This document shows, piece after piece, positions 24,416-31,591 of a stretch of 64,000 nucleotides of DNA. A model generated the notes under the pieces. It saw nothing but the letters and a program-made list of their open reading frames with translations, made no database searches and was not told the DNA's origin. The stretch comes from Galbitalea sp036271875 (GTDB lineage: Bacteria > Actinomycetota > Actinomycetes > Actinomycetales > Microbacteriaceae). Numbering within the stretch: position 1 is the stretch's first letter; every line of letters starts with the position of its first letter. Location of the stretch: contig DATAZU010000015.1 in NCBI GenBank assembly GCA_036271875.1, forward strand, positions 186,001 through 250,000, in the 5' to 3' direction. A program made the position numbers and the translations under genes.

Positions 24416-26207
24416 TCTGCAAGACCTCGAAGCGTGGGCGTCGCAAGGGTTCGCGGTTCTCCCTTGCCAGAGCATCGTGGACGGCCACTGTTCGTGCGGC
24501 GATCCAAGCTGCCACTCACCGGGCAAACATCCTCGAACAGCAAATGGCGTCAAAGCGGCGTCGAGCGATCCAGCTCAGTTAGCGACTTGGCTCGAACGTT
24601 GGCCCGACGCGAACTGGGCGGTAGCGACGGGTGAACGGTCCGGGGTGTGGGTGCTCGACATCGACAAGCACAAACACGACGGACAGGCCAGCCTGAATGA
24701 ATGGCTAAAACAATCTCACGCCACCATGCCCAAGACGCGAGTCGTCGCGACAGGCGGGGGAGGCTGGCACTACTACTTTGCCGGTGACGAGGGACTGCGA
24801 AGCCGAGCGAACGTGTTGCCGGGAGTCGATGTTCGAGCGAACGGCGGTTATGTCCTTCTGCCGGGATCGAACCACATCAGCGGCGGGACATACTCGGTCG
24901 CTCGCGATGTCGAACCACGCATGGCCGACGAACGACTGGTCGAGCTTGCACGGAGTTCGGCGTCGAACGCGTCGCTTAGCTCCGGGAGTTCGCTACTCGA
25001 TCCCATCCCAGAGGGCGAACGTGACGACACGCTGTTTCGGATGGGGTGCAGCTTGCGCCGGAAGCTCGGCGACGACCGGCCAGCAATCGAGGCACTAGTG
25101 CTTGAACGTGCGCGCCGCTCGGGATTCTCTGACAAGGAAGCCCTCCGGAAGGTCGAGCAGGCGTTCCAACAGGATCACACGGACGTAGTGCCCGATTTTT
25201 TCATCAGCGAAGCGCCAAGGGTCAACCTGCGCGGCGCAGCGGCGATTCGCGACATGCCCCGACCTCCCTACCTGATCGAGGGTGTTCTTCCAGAGGGCGC
25301 GCTATTTCAGGTCTTCGGCCAGACCGGCTCCTACAAGTCGTTTGTGATGCTCGACATGCTCGCGAGCGTGGCAAACGGAATCCCGTGGATGGGTCATGAG
25401 GCCAATGCGCCTGGACCTGTCGCGTTCGTGCTGGGCGAAGGAGGCTATGACGCAGGCGTTCGTATGGACGCTTGGATGATCGCCCATCCTTCAGCAAGCG
25501 ACCTCCGAATTGCGTACAGCATCGAAGAACAGCTCGATCTCATGGACGCCGGGGGAGTCGAGGCGATCATCGAGGATCTGGAGGCCTATCGGCTGGCGAA
25601 CTTCGGGGACCAGGCGTGGCGGCTGATCGTATTCGACACGCAAGCGGATCACATGCCCTCAGGCGACGAGGACAAGTCGCGTGACTTCACGGTCATGAAG
25701 CGATCCATCCAGCGCATCGCACACGCGACCGGCGCAGCTGTCGGGCTGGTGCATCACACCGGCTGGGACGACTCGCGCGAGCGAGGATCGTCGCGCCAGA
25801 GGCAAGCCTTGGACGTTGTGATGCAGGTGAAGAATCAGCGCATCACTAACATCAAACAGAAGGCTGGGCCGCTGTTCGACCCCATCGCCTTCGACGTCGA
25901 GGTATTTGGAGACTCGGTAATCGTTCGAGGCATCACGCCGATTGAGGCGGCGTCCGAGACCATGGAAGCCGACATCGAAACCGGTCGCGATGTGCTGACC
26001 TACCTTGTCGATCATCCCGGCGCGTCGGGCAACAACGTGCAGCGCGACCTCAACCTAGGGCGATCTGGCACATGGCCTCGCGTGCGCGACCTGCTCGAAG
26101 AACTCGATTTGCTCAAGGTGAAGCGTGACGTGAACGGCAAGGTGCGCGGCATTGAGGCGAGCGAGCGAGGTTTGGCCTTCTACGGCATCGCGCCGGGCGA
26201 CCGGTGA
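24408..26207 (+). CDS. bifunctional primase-polymerase with RepA-like ATPase
   Basis: 599 residues. An N-terminal archaeo-eukaryotic-type primase-polymerase domain (about 10-165) with the metal motif VLDIDKH (D84, D86) and GGGGWHYYF (H121), plus a Cys-rich insert (GHCSCGDPSCHSPGKHP). A linker precedes a RecA-like ATPase: Walker A GQTGSYKS (304-311), Walker B LIVFDTQADHM (D410). A small C-terminal winged-helix-like part ends it. This is the standard replication protein of plasmids, satellites and small phages, able to open and prime its own origin. The GGTAC array starts 285 nt downstream. The ATG at 24408 is preferred over an in-frame GTG at 24390. Confidence 0.85.
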   Translation: MVDLQDLEAWASQGFAVLPCQSIVDGHCSCGDPSCHSPGKHPRTANGVKAASSDPAQLATWLERWPDANWAVATGERSGVWVLDIDKHKHDGQASLNEWLKQSHATMPKTRVVATGGGGWHYYFAGDEGLRSRANVLPGVDVRANGGYVLLPGSNHISGGTYSVARDVEPRMADERLVELARSSASNASLSSGSSLLDPIPEGERDDTLFRMGCSLRRKLGDDRPAIEALVLERARRSGFSDKEALRKVEQAFQQDHTDVVPDFFISEAPRVNLRGAAAIRDMPRPPYLIEGVLPEGALFQVFGQTGSYKSFVMLDMLASVANGIPWMGHEANAPGPVAFVLGEGGYDAGVRMDAWMIAHPSASDLRIAYSIEEQLDLMDAGGVEAIIEDLEAYRLANFGDQAWRLIVFDTQADHMPSGDEDKSRDFTVMKRSIQRIAHATGAAVGLVHHTGWDDSRERGSSRQRQALDVVMQVKNQRITNIKQKAGPLFDPIAFDVEVFGDSVIVRGITPIEAASETMEADIETGRDVLTYLVDHPGASGNNVQRDLNLGRSGTWPRVRDLLEELDLLKVKRDVNGKVRGIEASERGLAFYGIAPGDR

Positions 26208-26230
26208 CCGTGAGGCACTAGTGTCAAGCC

Positions 26231-26464
26231 ATGCTCGCGGGCCACGTCGCTGCTTTGATCATTGGTGTATTGGTCATCGTCGCGGGCGTTGCGATGATTC
26301 GCCACCGGGTAGGTTTTGCCCATTGGCTCGCGTCCGGCCAGCCAGACAACGCGCTGGGAAGGGCGGCTGCATCGGGGTCGACGCCGGGTCTGGCGATTGC
26401 GATGGGTGTCTGCATGCTTTGCTTTGGGATCATCCTGATAGCGGCTGGCATCTTCGCACACTGA
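26231..26464 (+). CDS. small two-helix membrane protein (77 aa)
   Basis: 77 residues with two membrane segments (about 5-25 and 53-74) and a loop containing RHRVGFAHWLASGQPDN. No family recognised. A holin-like or superinfection-type role is possible for a membrane protein of this size in a phage element, but there is no lysin nearby and I do not claim it. Confidence 0.5.
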   Translation: MLAGHVAALIIGVLVIVAGVAMIRHRVGFAHWLASGQPDNALGRAAASGSTPGLAIAMGVCMLCFGIILIAAGIFAH

Positions 26465-26492
26465 TTTACGGCATGCCGGGCGAGTAACGACT

Positions 26493-26695
26493 GGTACTAG
26501 GTGGTACCGGGAAAAGGCGAAAAATGGCCCTAGAGGGCGAAAAAGCGCCATATCGGTACTGGGACTGGTACCGGGCGAAAATTCAGCGGTACTGGGACTG
26601 GTACTCAGCTGGTACTGGGCCGGTACTAGGCGGTACCGGCGGTACTGGTAACTGGTACCGGGCCCTATATCTATATAGGGCCGGTAGCCAGTACC
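26493..26695. repeat. array of GGTAC boxes, candidate replication origin
   Basis: GGTAC begins at 26493, 26503, 26555, 26567, 26588, 26600, 26611, 26622, 26632, 26641 and 26654, with an inverted GTACC at 26691. Nearly all neighbours lie 9-13 bp apart, close to one helical turn, so bound proteins would line up on one face. Frequent contexts are ACTGGTAC and GGTACTGG. It lies just after the primase/ATPase gene, in a 681-nt gene-free stretch (26465-27145). It could be an origin (iterons), a packaging site or a partition site. The open frame through it (26524-26757) reflects the repeat only. Confidence 0.7.
26661..26682. repeat. AT-centred palindrome at the end of the GGTAC array
   Basis: GGCCCTATAT and ATATAGGGCC form a perfect 10-bp inverted repeat with a 2-nt centre. 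Its TA-rich middle would melt easily, fitting an origin-opening site next to the boxes. Confidence 0.6.
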
Positions 26696-26698
26696 AGC

Positions 26699-26851
26699 GT
26701 GAGCTATCTAGGTTGTTTTGGCTTTCGTTGGTTTCGTTTGTTCGTGGGTCCGATTGACGCGATGAGGGTATCTACCACCAACTCCCAAATGAACTCCCAC
26801 ATGAGGGGAACTTATTGATGCGAGCCGATAGTTAGCTGTGAGCTATCTAGG
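26699..26851. repeat. 14-bp direct repeat GTGAGCTATCTAGG
   Basis: Identical copies at 26699-26712 and 26838-26851, 139 bp apart, downstream of the GGTAC array in the same gene-free stretch. Purpose unknown. Confidence 0.55.
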
Positions 26852-26955
26852 GTAGGCAGCTGACTCGAACTAGGGCGCTTTTCGCTGTGCGGGACACAGT
26901 CAAAGCCGCCTCGCGAAGACCTACCGATCAGACGCTTCTATGGCTCGGGGTAGGC

Positions 26956-26974
26956 CCTCAGATGCGCTCTGAGG
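26956..26974 (+). other. 7-bp stem hairpin in the gene-free region
   Basis: CCTCAGA (26956-26962) and TCTGAGG (26968-26974) with a 5-nt loop. It may end transcription coming from the array or stop readthrough toward the recombinase promoter. Confidence 0.35.
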
Positions 26975-27071
26975 CGCGTGTTGGGTGTGGTCGATATCGC
27001 GCCATCGACTGGCCGAGAAGATCGTCAGATTCGCCTAGGACGACTGGCTTGTAAAGGAACCGAGGGGATAG

Positions 27072-27099
27072 TTGACACGGGGTCGGCAGGGTATATATC
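27072..27099 (+). promoter_or_regulatory. sigma70-type promoter of the recombinase operon
   Basis: Perfect -35 TTGACA (27072-27077), 16-nt spacer, TATATC (27094-27099). It reads toward the 56-aa gene and the small serine recombinase, with a leader of about 40 nt. Confidence 0.6.
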
Positions 27100-27145
27100 T
27101 GGAATAACAAAATCGAGCAATGCTCGACGAATTATCAAGGATGGA

Positions 27146-27316
27146 ATGAAGATGGCAGCGAACATAGATGTGCCGACCCGCAGCGAGATCGAGCGTCACC
27201 TGCTCAGCCACGACTGGACCGAAGGCGAAGTCTCCGAGTTCATGGAAGGCCATGCCGACAAAGTAGGCGTGCTGACTTACGACGAATGGGAAGACCTGAC
27301 GCGAGGCGTTCTGTGA
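27146..27316 (+). CDS. 56-aa protein upstream of the small serine recombinase
   Basis: 56 residues (MKMAANIDVPTRSEIERHLL and on), acidic C-terminal half (EGHADKVGVLTYDEWEDL). AAGGATGG lies just upstream; ATG at 27146 or 27152 are both possible. The stop overlaps the recombinase GTG (GTGA). Size and position would suit a recombination directionality factor or antitoxin-like partner, but no helix-turn-helix is evident, so the role is open. Confidence 0.45.
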   Translation: MKMAANIDVPTRSEIERHLLSHDWTEGEVSEFMEGHADKVGVLTYDEWEDLTRGVL

Positions 27317-27933
27317 GGGTGATCGGGTACCTCCGAGTCTCCACCGTCGATCAGGAGCACGGCATCGACGCACAGCGCGCGGCGATCCTTGCCGAGGCCG
27401 TAAGGAGGGATTGGGAGGTTGTTTGGTTCGCTGACGAAGGCAAGTCCGGTAAAGACATTGATCGGCCCGGCATCACGGCGGCGCTCGATCTGTTGAAGCG
27501 TGGCGAGGTTGCGTCGCTGGTCGTCGCGAAGCTCGACAGGCTCAGCCGATCCTTGCCGGACTTCGCACGCCTGCTCGAAACGTCCGCCAAGCAGGGCTGG
27601 AGCATCGTGGCGCTGGATCTCAACCTCGACACGTCGACGCCGACAGGCAAGCTGGTCGCCTCGATCATGGCAAGCGTGGCTCAATGGGAACGCGAGGTGA
27701 TCGGGCTTCGTACAAAAGAGGCGCTCGCGGCGGCAAAAGCTAAGGGCGTTCGCATCGGACGACCAGGACTTCAAGATCCACAGGTAGTCCGTCGCATCCG
27801 TCGCGAGCGAAAGGCCGGCCTCACCTACAGGTCTATCGCAGATCGCCTAAATGCCGGTTCTGTGCCGCTGCCCGGAGGCGGGCAACGCTGGCATCCGAAC
27901 AGCGTGCGCAGCGCCGAAGGACGCGCTGCCTAG
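27313..27933 (+). CDS. small serine recombinase (resolvase/invertase type)
   Basis: 206 residues. The catalytic domain shows VRVIGYLRVSTVDQEHGIDAQR with nucleophile S10, then VVAKLDRLSRS and an arm helix (SVAQWEREVIGLRTKEAL). A short C-terminal HTH (YRSIADRLNAGSV, HPNSVRSA) follows. It is distinct from the large integrase at 31592 and may resolve dimers or invert DNA in the element. GTG start in the previous stop. Its end overlaps the stop of the opposite-strand gene by about 3-4 bases. Confidence 0.85.
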   Translation: MRVIGYLRVSTVDQEHGIDAQRAAILAEAVRRDWEVVWFADEGKSGKDIDRPGITAALDLLKRGEVASLVVAKLDRLSRSLPDFARLLETSAKQGWSIVALDLNLDTSTPTGKLVASIMASVAQWEREVIGLRTKEALAAAKAKGVRIGRPGLQDPQVVRRIRRERKAGLTYRSIADRLNAGSVPLPGGGQRWHPNSVRSAEGRAA

Positions 27934-28640
27934 AATGGATCTTCCTCAGGCGTGATTGTTGCGGCCTGCTCGGCGGCCCGCTTTTGCAGGGCTTCAATTC
28001 TGGCGAGCCGCGCGTGTTCCTTATACTCCTCAGCTTGTGCAACTTGCTTCCGGAAAGCGCTCCAGCGCTTAATTAGATCCTCGTCCGGCTCCTGCCCGCG
28101 AGCATAAGTAGCGGCGAGATCGAAGCCCAGCGTCAGCAGTATCTCGACCTGATCACCTCCGTCGCGCCAATCCACGAGCGCAACGTTCTCCTGATCCATA
28201 ATCGCGTCACAAATCTGCGTGATTTTCAGTCGATGTTCGTCGTTGCTGAGGTCAGCAATATTCCTGCGCAAACGCATGTCTGCATTCGGCGGCCATTCCT
28301 TCGCGAACCATTTGTCGAAACGGCCGTATTTCATCTCTGGATCGGAGATCCGCGCGGACCGCAGCACTGAAAGTTCGCCCACAAATAGCTGCGCAACCGT
28401 GTTATATGTGTCGACCTGCTTCTGTGCTCGCTGAGCCTCCGCCTCTTGACGCAAGGCTTCATCTTCACGCCGTTGTGCTTCATCTTCGCGGCGAATTCGC
28501 GTCGCCTCTCGTTCGACCTCCAGAGCCAGTTTCTTGTCGTCAGCCTTACGGGTCGAGCGTGAGTTGATCGCGACTCCACCGATTGTTGCGAGCGCACCCA
28601 CGATCACTCCGATGGTCGGAAGAAAGGGAGTCAGGTCCAT
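27930..28640 (-). CDS. membrane-anchored coiled-coil protein, unknown function
   Basis: 236 residues from the ATG at 28640 (a GTG two codons upstream is equally possible). One membrane helix (about 5-25) is followed by a charged coiled coil rich in Arg/Glu/Gln (EATRIRREDEAQRREDEALR), then a mixed cytoplasmic domain with two tryptophan-rich motifs (WFAKEWPPNADMRL, ALVDWRDGG) and a second helical tail. No known family recognised. Could be a phage-sensing or exclusion protein given the defence-type neighbours; inference only. Confidence 0.55.
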   Translation of the reverse strand: MDLTPFLPTIGVIVGALATIGGVAINSRSTRKADDKKLALEVEREATRIRREDEAQRREDEALRQEAEAQRAQKQVDTYNTVAQLFVGELSVLRSARISDPEMKYGRFDKWFAKEWPPNADMRLRRNIADLSNDEHRLKITQICDAIMDQENVALVDWRDGGDQVEILLTLGFDLAATYARGQEPDEDLIKRWSAFRKQVAQAEEYKEHARLARIEALQKRAAEQAATITPEEDPF

Positions 28641-28751
28641 GGCCACACATTAGGCCACGGGCGAGGGTGAGGAGGCGAAATGCTTCCGCGAATGTCGGTC
28701 GGCTGCCATGATGTCTGCACCACGTCCCGCTACATCCTCTTGGAGGACCGA

Positions 28752-29393
28752 ATGCCCGCTGAACTTCAATACATGCCTACGGTTGTGAATGTAGGCGCCA
28801 TTCTTGAGAAGATTCGCGGCGCGGGCACGCCTCCCAAGTTCACGCACGACTTCCTGAAGTCGACGTTAGGGTTTGCATCATCAAACGATCGTTCGGTGAT
28901 CAAAATCTTGAGGACTCTCGGGTTTCTGAGCGCTGACGGAACGCCAACTCAGCGGTACAACGAGTTCAAGGGAACGGAGTCCGGCAAGGCATTGGCGGTC
29001 GGACTTCGAGAGGGTTGGGCTGAGCTGTTTCTCGCGGATCAGAAAGTAAACGAGAAGTCGGTGTCCCAGATTCAGGCCATCGCAAAGACTCTGACCGGCG
29101 CGGGTGACTCGACTTCACAAAAGATGGCATCGACCTTCAAGGCCTTCGCGGACAAAGCTGACTGGTCTGGACCCGCAACGTCAACGCTTCCCCCTCCCGC
29201 GACTGAATCATTGGATGGCCAGGGCGGAGCTGCGGATAGTGGTGCTCAACACACCGACGAAGCGCGCATCAACGATCTGCTCGGTTCGGGCCAGCTTCGC
29301 CTACATCACGACATTCACCTCCACTTGCCCCCTAGCCCCGACGTGAGCGTTTACCGTGCGATCTTCCAAGCAATAAAAGCTGAGTTGATGTGA
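28752..29393 (+). CDS. DUF5343 family protein
   Basis: 213 residues. The N-terminal half (VVNVGAILEKIRGAGTPPKFTHDFLKSTLGFAS, LGFLSADGTPTQRYNEFK) is a winged-helix-like DUF5343 domain. A Ser/Pro/Gly-rich linker leads to a C-terminal helix (VYRAIFQAIKAELM). GGAGGA (28742-28747) sets the ATG at 28752 and rejects the longer frame. The stop overlaps the GTG of the HEPN gene. DUF5343 proteins often occur beside Swt1-type HEPN proteins, so the two likely act together. Confidence 0.7.
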   Translation: MPAELQYMPTVVNVGAILEKIRGAGTPPKFTHDFLKSTLGFASSNDRSVIKILRTLGFLSADGTPTQRYNEFKGTESGKALAVGLREGWAELFLADQKVNEKSVSQIQAIAKTLTGAGDSTSQKMASTFKAFADKADWSGPATSTLPPPATESLDGQGGAADSGAQHTDEARINDLLGSGQLRLHHDIHLHLPPSPDVSVYRAIFQAIKAELM

Positions 29394-29971
29394 GCGATTC
29401 GTCGTCGATCCGTGAGTGGCTTTTCAAGGGGCTCATGGTCGAAGCAGCATTGAACGATTTGGAATCTGAGGGCGTTGCTGTGCGTGCCGCTACCGACCCA
29501 CAAGCTCTTCAGCGTGTAATGCCACTCGAGGAATTTTCGGCAGATTTGCGCGCATCTGCGATGTCCGCTCTACCCGCTTACCTTGCGTTCTTTGTGTTTG
29601 AAAATTCCGTGCGCGAGGTGGTTAGCGAGCGATTGGCAGAACGGCTTGGACCGGAATGGTGGGATACGGCTGCGACGTCGCCGGTCAAGACAAAGGTCCT
29701 GAAGCGCCAAGAGAGTGAAGGAAAAGACCGATGGCACATGCGTCGGGGAGCAACGGAGATTTACTACACAGATTTCGGTGATCTCGCTTCAATCATCCGC
29801 AACAAATGGGAAGAATTCGAAGATCTATTTCCGGACATTAACTGGGTCGTTAGCCGCTTCGACGAGTTGGAGAAAAGCCGCAATATCGTTGCGCACAATA
29901 ACCTTTTGGAGCCGCACGAAGTCGGGCGTATCTCGCTCTACTTGCGGGATTGGATAAGACAAGTCGGCTAG
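29390..29971 (+). CDS. Swt1-type HEPN domain protein, putative RNase
   Basis: 193 residues. The C-terminal helical domain carries RNIVAH (R164 to H169), the R-x4-H motif of HEPN ribonucleases, within a typical helix (FDELEKSRNIVAHNN). The rest (YLAFFVFENSVREVVSERL, WWDTAATSPVK) matches the Swt1-like HEPN subgroup from memory. GTG start overlapping the DUF5343 stop, so the pair is a small operon. HEPN RNases in mobile elements commonly act in abortive infection or as toxins; whether DUF5343 is antitoxin or sensor is unknown. Confidence 0.7.
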   Translation: MSDSSSIREWLFKGLMVEAALNDLESEGVAVRAATDPQALQRVMPLEEFSADLRASAMSALPAYLAFFVFENSVREVVSERLAERLGPEWWDTAATSPVKTKVLKRQESEGKDRWHMRRGATEIYYTDFGDLASIIRNKWEEFEDLFPDINWVVSRFDELEKSRNIVAHNNLLEPHEVGRISLYLRDWIRQVG

Positions 29972-30037
29972 CCAAGCAATCGCCTTGGTCTCGCCGGGGC
30001 TTCGCCGCTCGGGGATAGCGACGAAGCCCGCATACTT

Positions 30038-30310
30038 CTATGGCGTGAACGTCGGCAGACTCAGAAGGTTGTCGTTGTAGTACCCGTTCGCGTGCGTGCG
30101 AAGGTACTTCGCCTTCGGCGGGTCGTTCACGATCCCGACCTCGACATCCTTCACATGCGCGGTCGTCGTGGTCTCCAAAAAGGACACCATGTCAGCCTTC
30201 CACCGATACCACTGCTTGGTCTCACCGTCGTAGTGGTACTTGTACGCGTCGATGGACTCATGGGTCTTGCTCGTAGTGCCGTAATGCACATGCGTGATTT
30301 CCACGCTCAT
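30038..30310 (-). CDS. DUF3892 family protein
   Basis: 90 residues. VEITHVHYG at the start, then a tandem-like beta arrangement (KTHESIDAYKYHYDGETKQWYRWK, AHVKDVEVGIVNDPPKAKYLRTHANGYYNDNLLSLP) typical of DUF3892, whose members bind no known ligand. AAGGAG upstream sets the ATG at 30310. Upstream lie a C5/G5 hairpin and the candidate operator at 30380-30397. Confidence 0.75.
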   Translation of the reverse strand: MSVEITHVHYGTTSKTHESIDAYKYHYDGETKQWYRWKADMVSFLETTTTAHVKDVEVGIVNDPPKAKYLRTHANGYYNDNLLSLPTFTP

Positions 30311-30379
30311 TAGAATCTCCTTAGGGTAAGCGACCCCCCCGATTGGGGGCCACGTTGCTAAGGGTGCTCTCCGCTCCCG

Positions 30380-30397
30380 ACAGACAGTACGTTCTGT
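30380..30397. promoter_or_regulatory. inverted repeat, candidate operator of the XRE regulator
   Basis: ACAGA (30380-30384) and TCTGT (30393-30397) spaced by 8 bp, between the XRE gene end and the DUF3892 start. This suits a dimeric helix-turn-helix protein. Confidence 0.35.
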
Positions 30398-30439
30398 GCG
30401 GCGTGTCGTCTGCTCGCTGTCAGCGAACATCCAGCCTGG

Positions 30440-30664
30440 TTACAGGAGATCGCGACCGTTGACCTTGAGCGCGTCGGCGATTCGATAGATGTTGTCGAGG
30501 GTGATGTTTCTCTCACCCCGCTCGACCTGACCGACGTATGAGCGATCCAGCCCGGCATCGTGCGCGAGGGATTCTTGGCTGATTCCAAGTTCCGAGCGTC
30601 GGCTTCTTACCCGTCTACCGAATGCTTCGCGTTGCGCGAGCTGCTTTGCGGTCGGGGAGGGCAC
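30440..30664 (-). CDS. XRE-family transcriptional regulator
   Basis: 74 residues, almost all helix-turn-helix: FGRRVRSRRSELGISQESLAHDAGLDRSYVGQVERGERNITLDNIYRIADALKV. This is the compact XRE fold used by phage-type repressors and toxin-antitoxin regulators. GTG start at 30664 with GAGGAG very close. Two copies of TATGAGT (30689 and 30704) just upstream may be its operator, shared with the divergent 55-aa gene. Confidence 0.8.
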   Translation of the reverse strand: MPSPTAKQLAQREAFGRRVRSRRSELGISQESLAHDAGLDRSYVGQVERGERNITLDNIYRIADALKVNGRDLL

Positions 30665-30751
30665 TCCTCAACGCTCAGCGAATGAGGGCTATGAGTCCAC
30701 GGGATATGAGTACCATTTGTGCCAAGCTAAATCGAGCGAGCGAGGAACAAC

Positions 30752-30919
30752 GTGGCCGACAAGATCCAGACGAAAAGCGTGAAGCTGCAAATGGCTAAGG
30801 GAGGAGGCCAGCGAAAGCTCGCAAAGTTTCTTGCTAATGGCTGGACGATCGCGAGCCAGACCCAGCTGCACCCATTTGGCGACAAGCTGACCCTCTTCAC
30901 GCTCACGAAGGGTGCCTAG
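30752..30919 (+). CDS. 55-aa basic protein
   Basis: 55 residues starting VADKIQTKSVKLQMAKGGGQ, with a C-terminal LANGWTIASQTQLHPFGDKLTLFTLTKG that resembles short DUF4177-like beta proteins (gly-Trp strand followed by FTLTK). GAGGAA precedes the GTG at 30752. Divergent from the XRE gene. Function unknown. Confidence 0.5.
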   Translation: MADKIQTKSVKLQMAKGGGQRKLAKFLANGWTIASQTQLHPFGDKLTLFTLTKGA

Positions 30920-31038
30920 GGGCGAAGGGAAACCTTGCAGTCCTGACACCACCATGCGCCAACGACCGGTTCCATCGGGTGAAGGCATTGGGGACAATTC
31001 GGCGTATCGAGGTAATCGAGGTCGTCGCGATCTGCCAT
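30916..31038 (-). CDS. 40-aa zinc-ribbon protein
   Basis: 40 residues with NCPQCLHPMEPVVGAWWCQDCKV, two CxxC knuckles 16 residues apart: a minimal zinc ribbon. Its end overlaps the opposite-strand 55-aa gene by 4 bases. No strong ribosome-binding site. Function unknown. Confidence 0.45.
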   Translation of the reverse strand: MADRDDLDYLDTPNCPQCLHPMEPVVGAWWCQDCKVSLRP

Positions 31039-31091
31039 GCGCCCGAGATTACTCGTCAGAGGCGTCGTGGGCGCATCTGAGGATCGTCTGA

Positions 31092-31123
31092 GTTGTGGTG
31101 CGGGTCGAATATCGCACCACAAC
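31092..31123. terminator. 11-bp stem hairpin downstream of the 114-aa gene
   Basis: GTTGTGGTGCG (31092-31102) and CGCACCACAAC (31113-31123) with a 10-nt loop; four more flanking pairs are possible across one mismatch. It starts 12 bases beyond the stop of the minus-strand gene at 31136. Confidence 0.5.
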
Positions 31124-31135
31124 CCAGACGCGCAC

Positions 31136-31480
31136 TCAGGCGCTGATTTTGTCGCGGCTCAGTAGCTCGACATCCACGACACCGGCGTGCTGAAGGTCGA
31201 TTCCCGCCGCCCGACAAGTCGCATTGAAGAACTTCTCGCTATCCCCACGCTGTGCGCCGTCGTTACGGCAAGTGTGCGTGAACTGAAAGACGGCGTCGAT
31301 ACCGAGGTTTCCGGAATCCCACTGAGCACTTACCCATTTGCGATCCGTCACATTCCGCGAATAGCGGCCGAACTGAACTCGGGCGAATGATTGATAGGTT
31401 GCGAGGTCGGCGAACCATAATTCGAGCTGAATTCGCGCTGCGCTAACTGGTTTTCTCTGACGTGGATTCTTGTCGCTCAT
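31136..31480 (-). CDS. 114-aa element protein, unknown function
   Basis: 114 residues, basic N-terminus (SDKNPRQRKPVSAARIQLELWFADLATYQSFARVQFGRYSRN) followed by an alternating-strand region (KWVSAQWDSGNLGIDAVFQF). GGGAAAG upstream of the ATG at 31480 rejects a longer frame. It lies next to the integrase on the same strand but behind a terminator, so it may have its own promoter. A role such as excisionase is conceivable but unsupported. Confidence 0.5.
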   Translation of the reverse strand: MSDKNPRQRKPVSAARIQLELWFADLATYQSFARVQFGRYSRNVTDRKWVSAQWDSGNLGIDAVFQFTHTCRNDGAQRGDSEKFFNATCRAAGIDLQHAGVVDVELLSRDKISA

Positions 31481-31542
31481 GAACTTTCCCTTCGTTGGAG
31501 GCGTGAAATTAGCCGAACGAAAGGCGTCCTTAAATGAAAAAG

Positions 31543-31559
31543 CCGAGCCGTTCGCTCGG
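31543..31559. terminator. bidirectional intrinsic terminator next to the integrase
   Basis: CCGAGC / GCTCGG stem with a 5-nt loop, T-run on both sides (TTTT after it on the plus strand, CTTTTTC on the minus strand). It ends the integrase transcript, 33 bases after its stop. Confidence 0.7.
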
Positions 31560-31591
31560 TTTTCATTCACAGAACGTCCAAACCATACGCG

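Noticed and set aside
26493..26695. CRISPR-like array
   Set aside because: Units are 5-8 bp at about one helical turn, without repeats and spacers of CRISPR size, and no cas genes are near.
26524..26757. 77-codon open frame rich in Tyr/Trp/Gly
   Set aside because: It runs through the GGTAC repeats and its repeated residues simply reflect the array; no ribosome-binding site.
26971..26977. Third GAGGCGC, inside the element
   Set aside because: A 7-mer in GC-rich DNA is expected by chance, and the flanks do not match attP or attB.
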